In this document: one piece after another, positions 54,277-63,689 of the stretch
Position numbering within the stretch: the stretch's first letter is position 1
Layout of the letters: the number at the start of each line of letters is the position of its first letter
Origin: an uncultured Bacteroides sp.
GTDB taxonomy: Bacteria; Bacteroidota; Bacteroidia; Bacteroidales; Bacteroidaceae
Direction: 5' to 3'
DNA length: 64,000 bases
NCBI RefSeq assembly: GCF_963678845.1
Contig: NZ_OY787466.1
Span: forward strand, 930,001-994,000
Position numbers and translations under genes: made by a program
The notes under the pieces: model-generated
Database searches by the model: none
What the model was told of the DNA's origin: nothing
The model's input: the letters and a program-made list of their open reading frames with translations, nothing else

Positions 54277-54840
54277 TTATTTAATAACTTTTATTTCTTG
54301 CAACCACTTCTTCACTTCACCTTTAGCTTCTTTCACGTGACTTCCTCTGATTGGAAGTCCTTCCAGAACCTTTGCTTTCGGACATAGTTTCTTTATATCC
54401 GAAACACTATGTCCCATTCGGCTTCCTTCATGTGTCATAAACGGGACAATGGTTTTCCCAGTGAAATTGTTGCTTGATAAAAATGTAGCAACCGGTGGAG
54501 CTACTGTGCTCCACCAACAAGGCGATCCCACAAATATTATATCATAAGATCCGATATTCTTTGCTTTCGTTTTCAGTGCAGGCTTATAATTAGCGTTAAT
54601 CTCCTTCTTAGCCTGATCTACGCATGCCTGATAGTCGCTTGGATATGCCTTTACCGGCAGAATTTCGAAAATATCTCCGCCTGTAAGATCCTTTATCTGA
54701 TTGGCAATCTCTCTGGTATTTCCACTCTGAGAAAAATAAACTACCAGAATTTTCTTGCTTGGTGATGCAGACTGTGCCTGTATACCGATACTCGAAAGAA
54801 ACATTGTAACTATGACAATTAAAAAATATCTTGTTTTCAT
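54277..54840 (-). CDS. Flavodoxin with signal peptide
   Basis: 187 aa. FMN-phosphate loop VVYFSQSGNTREIANQI, W-rich isoalloxazine loop FVGSPCWWSTVAPP and PFMTHEGSRMG, which fits the flavodoxin_4 group. A clear signal peptide (MKTRYFLIVIVTMFLSSIGIQAQ) precedes it, so the product should leave the cytoplasm, which is odd for an electron carrier. Followed closely by the AKR gene. Confidence 0.9.
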   Translation of the reverse strand: MKTRYFLIVIVTMFLSSIGIQAQSASPSKKILVVYFSQSGNTREIANQIKDLTGGDIFEILPVKAYPSDYQACVDQAKKEINANYKPALKTKAKNIGSYDIIFVGSPCWWSTVAPPVATFLSSNNFTGKTIVPFMTHEGSRMGHSVSDIKKLCPKAKVLEGLPIRGSHVKEAKGEVKKWLQEIKVIK

Positions 54841-54862
54841 ATATCGAATATTTATATTTCAA

Positions 54863-56011
54863 TTATTTTGCATTTTCAAGCACAGTTGTAATCATCTCTT
54901 TGGTATAAAGATTCTCTGCTCCCCACATATTGGCAACAGCCGATAATTTTTCTACCAAAACAGGAATGTCTTCTTCCGGAATATTACCTTCTTTTAGTGT
55001 TACGGGAGTTCCAATTTTGATATACCAATTTTTCAATGCTTCAATTCCCGCATCTGCTCCTTCAACATTGAATATGTTTTTAGCAAACTGCTCGAAGCGT
55101 TCAGGAAGATTGTTTTTTTGCCATTTCATCCATGCAGGAACTATAATAGACAGACCTGCTCCGTGAGCAATATTGTATTCAGCCGATAATGTATGCTCGA
55201 TAAAATGTGTGTCGAACCGATTATTTTCTACTCCGCAGAAAGTAGTGAAATTCAAAGCTTGTGTAGCAGCCCACGCAAATTCAGCTCTTGCTTCAAGATT
55301 ATTTCCGTCAGCCAACAGAATTTCAGTGGTGCGCATTACTGTCTTAAGGATATTTTCAACGTGCCCAGCAATGAATTCAGGCAAATAGGTGGCCGATAAA
55401 TACATATCTAAACTATGAGCAAAAATGTCTGCTGCCGAATAAACCAGGTATTCTTTGGTCACTGAAGTTTGCAGTTCCGGGTTTATTACTGAAACGGTAG
55501 GGAATGTAGCAGCACCAGCCAGACTAAACTTTTCTTTTGTCTCGTCTTTGGTTACTACTGCATAATTGTTCATCTCGCTACCAGTTGCCGCAAGTGTCAT
55601 AATATCGAAAATCTTTAATGCTTTGTTGGGTACAGCTTTATAAGTGAAGAAATCCCAAACATCACCTTCGTATGCGGCTCCTGCAGCAATAGCTTTTGAT
55701 GAATCCAGCACAGAACCACCACCAACAGCCAGTACAGCTTCCAGGCCTTTTGCTTTAGCTAGTTTTATGCCTTCATATACCTTGCTCAACAGTGGATTAC
55801 TCTGTACGCCACCCAGTTCTTCAAAATTAATACCATTATCGGTCAGAGATTTTGCAATAGTATCAAATAAACCGCTCTTCTTTATTCTCTCAGAACCATA
55901 AACGATTAATACTTTTGATACATTATATTCACTAATGTATGTTCCTATATTTTTCTCTTTGCCCATTCCGAATTCTATTCGGGTAGGATTGTAGTATGTG
56001 AAATCTTTCAT
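54863..56011 (-). CDS. Iron-containing alcohol dehydrogenase
   Basis: 382 aa, group III alcohol dehydrogenase. NADPH loop GGGSVLDSSKAIAAG, LAATGSEMNNYAVVT and metal-binding HSLDMYL and HTLSAEYNIAHGAGLS are all present. Reduces aldehydes to alcohols; it resembles butanol-dehydrogenase/YqhD enzymes. Third gene of the lower redox operon. Confidence 0.93.
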   Translation of the reverse strand: MKDFTYYNPTRIEFGMGKEKNIGTYISEYNVSKVLIVYGSERIKKSGLFDTIAKSLTDNGINFEELGGVQSNPLLSKVYEGIKLAKAKGLEAVLAVGGGSVLDSSKAIAAGAAYEGDVWDFFTYKAVPNKALKIFDIMTLAATGSEMNNYAVVTKDETKEKFSLAGAATFPTVSVINPELQTSVTKEYLVYSAADIFAHSLDMYLSATYLPEFIAGHVENILKTVMRTTEILLADGNNLEARAEFAWAATQALNFTTFCGVENNRFDTHFIEHTLSAEYNIAHGAGLSIIVPAWMKWQKNNLPERFEQFAKNIFNVEGADAGIEALKNWYIKIGTPVTLKEGNIPEEDIPVLVEKLSAVANMWGAENLYTKEMITTVLENAK

Positions 56012-56056
56012 TTTGATTAATTATTTAATTTATTTTTTGTTTGATTTTTACTTTGC

Positions 56057-56902
56057 TTAAAATCTTGCGTTACTTAACCATTTCACAATTTCCGGATCAC
56101 GATGATCAAGGAAACTACTTCGATTCATATCGAGTGCTACAATAGCATCCATATCTTCCTGAGCTAGTTCAAAATCGAAAATATTGAAGTTCTCGACAAT
56201 TCTCTCTTTATGAGTAGATTTTGGAATAACAACAATTCCTCTTTGTGTTAACCAACGCAGAATTATCTGTGCAACACTCTTTTTGTATTTCTGTGCAATC
56301 GAGATCAATAACTCATTTTGGAAGATATTATTTCTGCCTTCAGCAAACGGTCCCCATGATTCAATCTGAACATTATTCTCTTTTAAGAATTTAGCTGTTT
56401 CTATTTGCTGACAGAAAGGATGTGTCTCTATCTGATTTACAGCAGGAGTCACTTCATTATGAAGCATTAAGTCCATTAAACGATCAGGCTGGAAGTTGCT
56501 GACACCTATTGCTTTGATTTTACCTTCACGATAAAGTTCCTCCATAGCTCGCCAGGAACCATAAACATCTCCAACTGGTTGGTGAATCAGGTAAAGATCC
56601 AGATAATCCAGCTGTAAATTATTTAATGACTTTTCAAAAGCTTTCTTGGTATTTTCGTAACCGGCATCCTGAATCCAAAGCTTTGTGGTGATAAACAACT
56701 CTTCTCTTGCCACACCACTTCTTTTGATTGCTTTGCCTACTGCTTCTTCATTTCCATAAGCAGCAGCAGTATCAATTGAACGATAACCGACTGTTATAGC
56801 ATCATAAACACTTCTTTCACATTCTTCGGCATCAGTTACCTGATAAACGCCAAATCCTAAAATGGGCATTTTTACACCATTATTTAATACTACTTTTTGC
56901 AT
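56057..56902 (-). CDS. Aldo/keto reductase (AKR), second type
   Basis: 281 aa from the ATG at 56902 (MQKVVLNNGVKMPILGFGVYQV); the frame runs on to 56935 but those residues overlap the flavodoxin gene. Residues of the catalytic tetrad: DTAAAYGNEEAV, FITTKLW, LYLIHQP. The short type, akin to 2,5-diketogluconate reductase enzymes. 19 bp after the flavodoxin stop. Confidence 0.93.
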   Translation of the reverse strand: MQKVVLNNGVKMPILGFGVYQVTDAEECERSVYDAITVGYRSIDTAAAYGNEEAVGKAIKRSGVAREELFITTKLWIQDAGYENTKKAFEKSLNNLQLDYLDLYLIHQPVGDVYGSWRAMEELYREGKIKAIGVSNFQPDRLMDLMLHNEVTPAVNQIETHPFCQQIETAKFLKENNVQIESWGPFAEGRNNIFQNELLISIAQKYKKSVAQIILRWLTQRGIVVIPKSTHKERIVENFNIFDFELAQEDMDAIVALDMNRSSFLDHRDPEIVKWLSNARF

Positions 56903-56921
56903 AATTTTCTTTATAGTTGGT

Positions 56922-57461
56922 TTATAAAATATCATTATCCTTTAACCATGTTTCCACGCTTTTTCTAGAAGATGGAGATTTTACACTTCCTCCTCTTATA
57001 GCCAATGCTGGAAACACTTCTGAATCCGGGTTAAGCTTTTCAATATCTTTTACGCTTCTTGATAGTCCACTACCTTCGTGAGTGCAAAATGGAATAATAA
57101 CTTTTCCTGATAAGTCGTATTCCTCAAAGAAAGTGAAAACCGGCATAGGCATTGTTCCCCACCAGTTAGGATATCCAATAAATACAGTATCATATTTATC
57201 TATATTTTCAAGGTGAGTTGATAACTCAGGTCTGGCATTCATACGCAGTTCTCTTTGGGCAACATCCGTAGCCTGAGTATAATCTTCAGGATAAGAATCC
57301 ACAGTCTCTATCTTAAAAAGATCACCGCCAGTCATTTCCTGAATCATCCTGGCTATCACTTCAGTATTGCCGACAGATAGATTAACAATCGATCCTCCAA
57401 CATAGTTGTTGCCTGAGCGTGAATAATATGCGATTAAAATGTTTCTATTTTCTGTATTCAT
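56922..57461 (-). CDS. Cytoplasmic flavodoxin
   Basis: 179 aa, no signal peptide. FMN loop LIAYYSRSGNNYVGGS, FIGYPNWWGTMPMP and PFCTHEGSGLS match the secreted flavodoxin at 54277 in order. The loop has an extra insertion (NNYVGGSIVNLSVGNTEV). First gene of the lower redox operon. Confidence 0.9.
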   Translation of the reverse strand: MNTENRNILIAYYSRSGNNYVGGSIVNLSVGNTEVIARMIQEMTGGDLFKIETVDSYPEDYTQATDVAQRELRMNARPELSTHLENIDKYDTVFIGYPNWWGTMPMPVFTFFEEYDLSGKVIIPFCTHEGSGLSRSVKDIEKLNPDSEVFPALAIRGGSVKSPSSRKSVETWLKDNDIL

Positions 57462-57560
57462 AATCCTATTTATTTTTAGCTTTATAATTTTCTCTTTTCC
57501 AGATTTTTATTCATGATGCAAATTTATCCTGAATTTCTTATGTGATTGTTATACAAATTA

Positions 57561-57615
57561 CTGGTATACATACCATTATTACTGATATAAGTTTGAATGG
57601 CTGTTATCTGGTATA
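57561..57615. repeat. Three CTGGTATA-like direct repeats upstream of the flavodoxin gene
   Basis: CTGGTATA (57561-57568), CTGATATA (57582-57589) and CTGGTATA (57608-57615), spaced 21 and 26 bp, between the TMEM175 and flavodoxin genes; the arrangement resembles AraC-type operator half sites. No AraC gene lies adjacent. Confidence 0.35.
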
Positions 57616-57626
57616 AAGAATGTACT

Positions 57627-58211
57627 TTATGAATTTGCTGTGTGATGGCTCTCAAACCTATGATTGGGAATAAACCACATTAAAGAAATCAAAAACAATA
57701 AAATAAAAGCAACTTTAGGTAAGCCAAGAAATGCAATTAAAGCAGCTGATAAATTGAGTGCAATGGTTAAATAAATCTTGAAGTAACCTTTAAAAGCCTT
57801 TGAAAATTTAGAATCGTATCCATGCAAAGAGCGCAATTGATGCACTAAAATCAAATAAGAGATAACGCTAAGCGTCAGTACTATGGCATAAAATGTAACA
57901 GTTGTACTTTTGAAGGCATTTTCTCCCATCCATGCTGTAGCGAATGGTGTAAATGACAAACAAAACAGACTAAGCAAATTTGCCCAAAGTATTTTATTGT
58001 TTACCTTGCTTGCCAAATAAAATAAATGGTGATGACTGCTCCAATTAAGACCTACAAAAAAGAAACTAAGTGCATAGCTGACAAAGACGGGCCAAATTTG
58101 CCATAACGATTCCCAACTGGTACTTTTGGGCATTTTAAACTCTAATACCATAATGGTGATAATAATAGACATTACTCCATCAGAAAAGCCTTCCAAGCGG
58201 TTTTTATCCAT
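57627..58211 (-). CDS. TMEM175-family potassium channel-like protein (DUF1211)
   Basis: 194 aa, six hydrophobic segments. The signature RLEGFSDGVMSIIITIM at the start carries the conserved RxxxFSD of the TMEM175 family. Bacterial members conduct K+. Sits between the two redox operons, with 165 bp to the flavodoxin gene and 138 bp from the cyclophilin-like gene. Confidence 0.9.
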   Translation of the reverse strand: MDKNRLEGFSDGVMSIIITIMVLEFKMPKSTSWESLWQIWPVFVSYALSFFFVGLNWSSHHHLFYLASKVNNKILWANLLSLFCLSFTPFATAWMGENAFKSTTVTFYAIVLTLSVISYLILVHQLRSLHGYDSKFSKAFKGYFKIYLTIALNLSAALIAFLGLPKVAFILLFLISLMWFIPNHRFESHHTANS

Positions 58212-58349
58212 ATTTCCTAACTATATAAATTATTGCAAACTTCTATATTAAGACATTTAGCTAATAAAAACTTTATATCATAACAAACAGCTAAATAGAT
58301 TCGTTTAATCGTTTTTTCTTTATTAATTATTGAACCATTTATTCTTTAA

Positions 58350-58715
58350 TCAGATGTTGATCTCTATTTTAGCTTCTACTGTAGCACCTGCTACAGATAA
58401 TGGAGAGATAATATCTTCATTCACATTTCCAATATGCACTACTTTAAAAGGATCAATGTGTGCATCACCAAAAAGAACAGTAAAGGCACTCCAACCATCA
58501 TAGTAGTAAATACCGCCTGCGTGAGCATCAGAAGTCATTGGAACTCCTTTTATTGAAGGTTTTTGGGGAAGAGAACTGTAATACTCATGACCTGCATATC
58601 TTTGTAGTGTTAACTCTAAAGGTAGCATGCTTAATATATCATCTACAGTGCGGTTATCGTTTAATGTAGCAGTGTATTCTTTCCCGTCTATTGTTAACTT
58701 TATAGATTTTTTCAT
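58350..58715 (-). CDS. Cyclophilin-like fold protein
   Basis: 121 aa. Fits the bacterial cyclophilin-like family in length and motifs: IKLTIDGKEYTATLNDNRT at the start, LPLELTLQRYAGHEYYSSLP, YYYDGWSAFTVLFGDA and VVHIGNVNEDI. No peptidyl-prolyl isomerase residues can be claimed. 48 bp after the MATE gene. Confidence 0.85.
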   Translation of the reverse strand: MKKSIKLTIDGKEYTATLNDNRTVDDILSMLPLELTLQRYAGHEYYSSLPQKPSIKGVPMTSDAHAGGIYYYDGWSAFTVLFGDAHIDPFKVVHIGNVNEDIISPLSVAGATVEAKIEINI

Positions 58716-58763
58716 TGTTATTTCCTTTTTACTATGTTTCTTTAATTATTTTTTTTGACATCA

Positions 58764-60116
58764 TTATATTGTTCTAAACTGCATCCATTTCCCGCTTACA
58801 TATCTGTATATAAAAATAGCCGCTTTGGCTATCCAGTCAATAAACATAGCCACCCAGGTACCAAACATCCCCATATGGAAATAGATTCCAAACAGATAGG
58901 CTAATGCTATACGGCAAAACAACATGGATAAGCTACCAACCGCCATTGGAAATTTGGCATCTCCTGATGCACGGAAGGTTATAGGCAATGTGTAAGCCAA
59001 CGGCCATATAAATATCATAAATATACCATGATACCAAACAATCTTTTTCGTCAGAAATGTTGCCGTATCAGATAATCCGTATACTTTCAATATGAGTGGG
59101 AGCAAAGCAAGTACTACGACACAACTAACAACCTGAGTTATATATACAATCCGCATAATCTTTTTGGTGTAATATTTAGCTTGCACATAATCTCCGGCAC
59201 CTACGCATCGTGAGATAACAACAGTTAGCCCCAAACCGATTGCTATACCCGGTAAAACCTGGAACATAACAATAGTACCCGACACTGCATTTGCAGCGAT
59301 TGCTGCTGTTCCGAAAGTTGCAACCAAACTAAGTACCACAATTCTTCCAAAATAAAACAAACCATTTTCCAGTCCGTACGGAACACCGATACCTAGAATT
59401 TTCTTCAGCACTGGCCAATTGAACTTGTGTCTTAAGCTACGCTTTAAGTGCAATGATTGTTTTTTATTTAATAACATTGCAATGACGATAACTGCTGCAG
59501 CAATACGTGATATTAGTGTAGGTATTGCAACCCCCTCAACCCCATAGTGAAGACCGTAGATAAGTACTGCATTTCCTGCTGCATGTACAATATTCATTAT
59601 CAGCATCACTTTCATTGGCAACTTGGAATTTCCCATTGTCCGGAAAATTGCAGCTCCTGCATTGTAAAGCGCAAGAAATGGAATGGATAAAGCTGTAATC
59701 ATCAGATAGGTATTTGCATCCCTGTGAACATCATCTGAAATATGTCCGAACAAGTCATTTAATATAAATGGTTTTGCGAAGTAGATCAGTAACATGATTA
59801 TGGCCGATGCTATTCCGGCAAACCATACGAGCTGATTGGCTGCCTCTCTTGATTTTTCTGTCTCTTTTTTGCCAAGATATTGTCCGGCAACAACTGCACC
59901 ACCGGTTGATAGTGCTGCAAACAGACTAATGAGTAATGCCATCACGAAATCCACCAAAGAAACTCCCGAAACGGCCGATTCACCTACAAATGCTACCATA
60001 ATTGAGTCGGCCAATCCAACCAGGTATTCTAAAAATTGTTCTATGATAAGTGGCAGAAATAGTTTGAATAAATCCCTATTCGAAAAAAACTTTGTTGCTA
60101 GTGATATCTGTTCCAA
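58764..60116 (-). CDS. MATE-family efflux transporter
   Basis: 450 aa with about twelve hydrophobic segments; MATE features include PLIIEQFLEYLVGLADSIMVAFVG near the start (given in outline), and the duplicated half around GVPYGLENGLFYFGRI. Exports cationic drugs or metabolites with Na+ or H+. In the middle of the upper redox run, 57 bp from the MBL gene. Confidence 0.93.
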   Translation of the reverse strand: MEQISLATKFFSNRDLFKLFLPLIIEQFLEYLVGLADSIMVAFVGESAVSGVSLVDFVMALLISLFAALSTGGAVVAGQYLGKKETEKSREAANQLVWFAGIASAIIMLLIYFAKPFILNDLFGHISDDVHRDANTYLMITALSIPFLALYNAGAAIFRTMGNSKLPMKVMLIMNIVHAAGNAVLIYGLHYGVEGVAIPTLISRIAAAVIVIAMLLNKKQSLHLKRSLRHKFNWPVLKKILGIGVPYGLENGLFYFGRIVVLSLVATFGTAAIAANAVSGTIVMFQVLPGIAIGLGLTVVISRCVGAGDYVQAKYYTKKIMRIVYITQVVSCVVVLALLPLILKVYGLSDTATFLTKKIVWYHGIFMIFIWPLAYTLPITFRASGDAKFPMAVGSLSMLFCRIALAYLFGIYFHMGMFGTWVAMFIDWIAKAAIFIYRYVSGKWMQFRTI

Positions 60117-60173
60117 TTTTAACTCTCCTTATTTAATCTTTTTACCTTTTTACGTCTGTCTCAGAACGTTCCT

Positions 60174-61283
60174 TTATTTAATCTTTTTCCACCATTGAGA
60201 AAACTGCTGAGTTGTATCTTTTAGGTTTACCGGTTCGCCAATCATCGGGGTCAGAGTCCTAATATTGTAGTGTTTGGCATCCTTTACCAGTTTATTCAGT
60301 GGTTCATCCCAATGGTGTGCTGCCAAAGCAAACTTTGAATTGTGAACTGGTAGTAAATTCTTTGCTTTCAAATCGAGAGCAGCCTGAAAAACCAGTTCGG
60401 GCAGTAAATGAATGTATCTCCATCGCTGATCATATTGACCTTGTTCCAGTATTGCCAAATCTATGGTACCAAATTTATTTCCTATCTCTTTAAAATGTTT
60501 GTCGTATCCACCGTCACCTCCAATAAATATTTTCATAGATGGAGTTTGAAGTACGAAAGAAGCCCAAAGTGTTTTATTTCTCTTTAAGCCGCGTCCCGAG
60601 AAATGACGTGCAGGAGTGGCGGTAGCCATCCAGCCCTTATCTAAATCAGTATGCTCGTACCAATCCAGTTCGGTAATTGAAGCAGGATTAAATCCCCAAT
60701 ATTCAAAATAAGCTCCGACTCCCAGCCCGCAAATTACTTTCTTTACTCGCGGTTTAATCTTCATTATAGTTTCATAATCCAGATGATCCCAATGATCATG
60801 CGTGATAAAAAGATAATCAATATCCGGAATATTTTCTGCTTTATAAGCATCAGAACCTTTAAAAGCTTTAATCATCCATGAAAACGGAGATGCATGATCA
60901 TCCAGAACCGGATCGACCAGAATCCTTTTTCCATCAATCTGAATAAAATAAGATGAATGTCCCAACCATACCAATACATCTTTGTGAGGATCCAGACTGG
61001 CTAGATTTGTTTTGATAACTGGAATAGAATCGATGGGAGTGACCCGTTCTTTCTTTCCGAAAAGAAATTTGTATATAGCCGTTACCTGATTATCCTGTCC
61101 GGTAAAGGTTGGCGTTGGTGACTGGTTCTGAAATTCACCATTCTTGTAATTAGGAGATTGTTTGATTCTTTCCAATCTTTCCCCCTTAGGTAGTTTTCCA
61201 AAACTTGTTCTACCCAAAACTATATATGATAACAGTGATAAAAAGAATAATGATGAAAATGATATATACATAATACGTTTCAT
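60174..61283 (-). CDS. MBL-fold metallo-hydrolase (UlaG/NAPE-PLD-like)
   Basis: 369 aa. N-terminal signal anchor (YISFSSLFFLSLLSYIVLG). Zinc site FITHDHWDHLD (HxHxDH), plus PARHFSGRG (His), IFIGGDGGYD (Asp) and LLPVHNSKFALAAHHWDEP (His). Layout resembles the N-acylphosphatidylethanolamine phospholipase D-like group. Substrate unknown. Follows a hairpin after the Zn-ADH gene. Confidence 0.9.
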   Translation of the reverse strand: MKRIMYISFSSLFFLSLLSYIVLGRTSFGKLPKGERLERIKQSPNYKNGEFQNQSPTPTFTGQDNQVTAIYKFLFGKKERVTPIDSIPVIKTNLASLDPHKDVLVWLGHSSYFIQIDGKRILVDPVLDDHASPFSWMIKAFKGSDAYKAENIPDIDYLFITHDHWDHLDYETIMKIKPRVKKVICGLGVGAYFEYWGFNPASITELDWYEHTDLDKGWMATATPARHFSGRGLKRNKTLWASFVLQTPSMKIFIGGDGGYDKHFKEIGNKFGTIDLAILEQGQYDQRWRYIHLLPELVFQAALDLKAKNLLPVHNSKFALAAHHWDEPLNKLVKDAKHYNIRTLTPMIGEPVNLKDTTQQFSQWWKKIK

Positions 61284-61301
61284 GAATGATGAACTTTATA
61301 A

Positions 61302-61335
61302 AGAGAAGCTGCTTCTTATGAGAGGCAGCTTCTCT
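61302..61335 (-). terminator. Hairpin after the Zn-alcohol dehydrogenase gene
   Basis: Perfect 11-bp stem (AGAGAAGCTGC, 61302-61312; GCAGCTTCTCT, 61325-61335) 6 bp past the Zn-ADH stop; it could end or weaken transcription into the MBL gene. Confidence 0.7.
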
Positions 61336-61341
61336 CTGCTT

Positions 61342-62397
61342 TTATTTTTTCAAAGAAGCCATATCAATAACAAAGCGATATTTCACATCTCCTTTTGCTA
61401 ATCTGTCAAAAGCTTCATTGATTTGCTGAATATTAATTAATTCAATTTCAGCTGTGATATTGTGTTCAGCACAGAAATTAAGCATTTCCTGAGTTTCTGC
61501 AATACCTCCGATATTTGAACCAGAGAAACTCTTTCTTCCTCCAACCACATTGAAGGCACCAATTTCAAGAGCTTCGGGTGGTAAACCTACCAAAACCACA
61601 GAACCATCCGGACGTAATAAGTTAAGATATGTATTTACATTATGCTTTGCCGAAACAGTGTCTAAAATGAGATGCATACTTCTGGCATATTTGCTCATTT
61701 GTTCAGCATCAGTAGATAATACAGCTTCATCAGCTCCCAAACGTTTGGCGTCTTCTACTTTAGATGGTGAGGTAGTAAACACAACGACATGAGCACCCAT
61801 CGCTTTAGCTATCTTAATAGCCAGGTGTCCTAAACCACCAATACCTAAAATACCAACTTTTTTACCCGGTCCGGTTTGCCAATGCTTTAAAGGAGAATAT
61901 ACAGTGATACCGGCACAAAGTAATGGAGCTGCCGATGCCAAATCAAGGGTGCCTGGTACGCTTAGTACATATCTCTCGTTGCATACATAGGTTTCTGAAA
62001 AACCACCTAAAGTTGCTCCTCCTAAATACTTATCAGGACTATTGAACGAAAAAGTTACTCCTTCATCGCAGAATTGTTCCAAATCGTCTTCGCAGTATTC
62101 GCATTTTCCGCATGAGTCTACAATACAGCCCACAGCAGCAAGGTCGCCAACCTTGAATTTCTTGACATGTTCACCTACACCAGTTACTTTTCCTACAATT
62201 TCATGCCCCGGAACAATAGGAAACATAGTATGGCCAAAGTCATTCTTAATCTGGTGTAAATCAGAATGGCAGATACCACAATAGAGAATTTCCATTTCCA
62301 CATCGTGAGGTTGCAATTCTCTTCGATTAATATTCATTGAATGTAAAGGTACATTCAAAGCCTCTGTTCCGTAGGCTCTTACTTCTTTTGTTTTCAT
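61342..62397 (-). CDS. Zinc-dependent alcohol dehydrogenase (MDR family)
   Basis: 351 aa, cinnamyl-alcohol-dehydrogenase/YahK-like. Catalytic zinc CGICHSDLH and GHEIVG, structural zinc CGKCEYCEDDLEQFC, and the NADP-binding GIGGLGHLAIKIAKAMG. Reduces aldehydes. 16 bp after the cupin-CMD gene. Confidence 0.94.
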   Translation of the reverse strand: MKTKEVRAYGTEALNVPLHSMNINRRELQPHDVEMEILYCGICHSDLHQIKNDFGHTMFPIVPGHEIVGKVTGVGEHVKKFKVGDLAAVGCIVDSCGKCEYCEDDLEQFCDEGVTFSFNSPDKYLGGATLGGFSETYVCNERYVLSVPGTLDLASAAPLLCAGITVYSPLKHWQTGPGKKVGILGIGGLGHLAIKIAKAMGAHVVVFTTSPSKVEDAKRLGADEAVLSTDAEQMSKYARSMHLILDTVSAKHNVNTYLNLLRPDGSVVLVGLPPEALEIGAFNVVGGRKSFSGSNIGGIAETQEMLNFCAEHNITAEIELINIQQINEAFDRLAKGDVKYRFVIDMASLKK

Positions 62398-62413
62398 ACT
62401 TCTTTGTTTTTGT

Positions 62414-63670
62414 TTATTCAGGTATAACTTCGTTTAAGCATTTTAATGCATTCAGGGTGCGAGGATATCCAATATAGGGTAAAAGTTGTGTGGCTACACT
62501 TAGCAAGGTCTCTTTGTCATTGCCTACTTTCACATTACCTAAAATATGCCCTTTAACCTGTGATTCAGTGCCACCCATGCTGATGAGCATTGAGAAGGTT
62601 AATAATTCTCTGGTCTTTGCATCTAAACCGGTACGAGTTTGATAATCGCCGAAGCAATTTGCAGACAAGTACTTTTGTATATGCAGTTGATTCTTTGGTG
62701 ACTGTTCGTACATTTTGTCAATCATATCTCCAAAAATATCTTTTTGAAGAGCCAATCCTTTTTCCATCCGGGTTTCAGGTGTGGTGGTCGATTGTCCTTT
62801 TACCGGTAATTCAATTCCCCTTTCCTTTAGTATTTCGTTGGCTGCATAAATAAAATCTATCACTTTAGCTACTCCAACATAAGCAACTGATTGATACAGA
62901 ATTTCCTTAATTTCAACCGGTGTAACACCTACATTAAGAGCTCCATTTACAAACATTTTATATTCCGTAAGTGCACCCTGAGCTATGGTAGAACCCATAA
63001 TCATCATCACCCGGGTTTTGGTGTCCAGATTGCCATATTTGATTACTTCATCAAAAGCAAAATTATCGAATATCTCAATCAATTCAGGGTCGGTTTGTTT
63101 AGCTTTTGATTCATAACCAGGCCATAATTCCTCGTGATTTTTTATAGCTTTTTCAGTCAGATTTATATTAATGTCCTCATTTTGTGTTGAACATTTATTA
63201 TATTCCTTATCACTAACGGGATTAAGCCACTCTGTTTTATCCTTATCAAGTTCAGGGACCATTGCAATATGAGTCATCGCACAGTTGTGTGATGCTCCGT
63301 GCCAATGTACAACATTTTTGGGAATTTTCACTACATCGCCTTCACGGATAATCTGTACTGATTTTCCTTTTTCCTGATAATATCCAACTCCGCTAATTAC
63401 AAAAAGGATCTGGCCACTGGTATGACTATGCCAGTTGGTTCTGCTTTTTGCTTCGAAGTTCACCGTTCCAACCATAGTATTATATCCGTCTTCTGGATTA
63501 ATATTCATATTGACCCATACTCTTCCTGTGAAATAGCTAGATGGAGCCGCAACTCCTTTTTCTTTAAATGATACCATATTTTTTTGATTTTTTTCTTGAG
63601 CTCCTGATGATACAGTTATCAATAGTAGATAAGCACAGAGAATTAGTTGTGTGATCTTTTTGAAATCCAT
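62414..63670 (-). CDS. Secreted cupin-carboxymuconolactone decarboxylase fusion
   Basis: 418 aa: signal peptide (residues about 1-24), a cupin domain (about 50-150; NWHSHTSGQILFV and VVHWHGASH metal-binding motifs), then two carboxymuconolactone decarboxylase-like units (about 180-290: AQGALTEYKMFVNGALNVG; about 310-415: TRELLTFSMLISMGG, YPRTLNALKCLNEV). No CxxC, so not an AhpD-type peroxidase. Its N-terminal secretion signal is unusual for the family. Function unknown; the chemistry of the neighbours suggests a carbonyl or quinone substrate. Confidence 0.85.
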   Translation of the reverse strand: MDFKKITQLILCAYLLLITVSSGAQEKNQKNMVSFKEKGVAAPSSYFTGRVWVNMNINPEDGYNTMVGTVNFEAKSRTNWHSHTSGQILFVISGVGYYQEKGKSVQIIREGDVVKIPKNVVHWHGASHNCAMTHIAMVPELDKDKTEWLNPVSDKEYNKCSTQNEDININLTEKAIKNHEELWPGYESKAKQTDPELIEIFDNFAFDEVIKYGNLDTKTRVMMIMGSTIAQGALTEYKMFVNGALNVGVTPVEIKEILYQSVAYVGVAKVIDFIYAANEILKERGIELPVKGQSTTTPETRMEKGLALQKDIFGDMIDKMYEQSPKNQLHIQKYLSANCFGDYQTRTGLDAKTRELLTFSMLISMGGTESQVKGHILGNVKVGNDKETLLSVATQLLPYIGYPRTLNALKCLNEVIPE

Positions 63671-63689
63671 ATTAAGAACTTCTCTTTTT

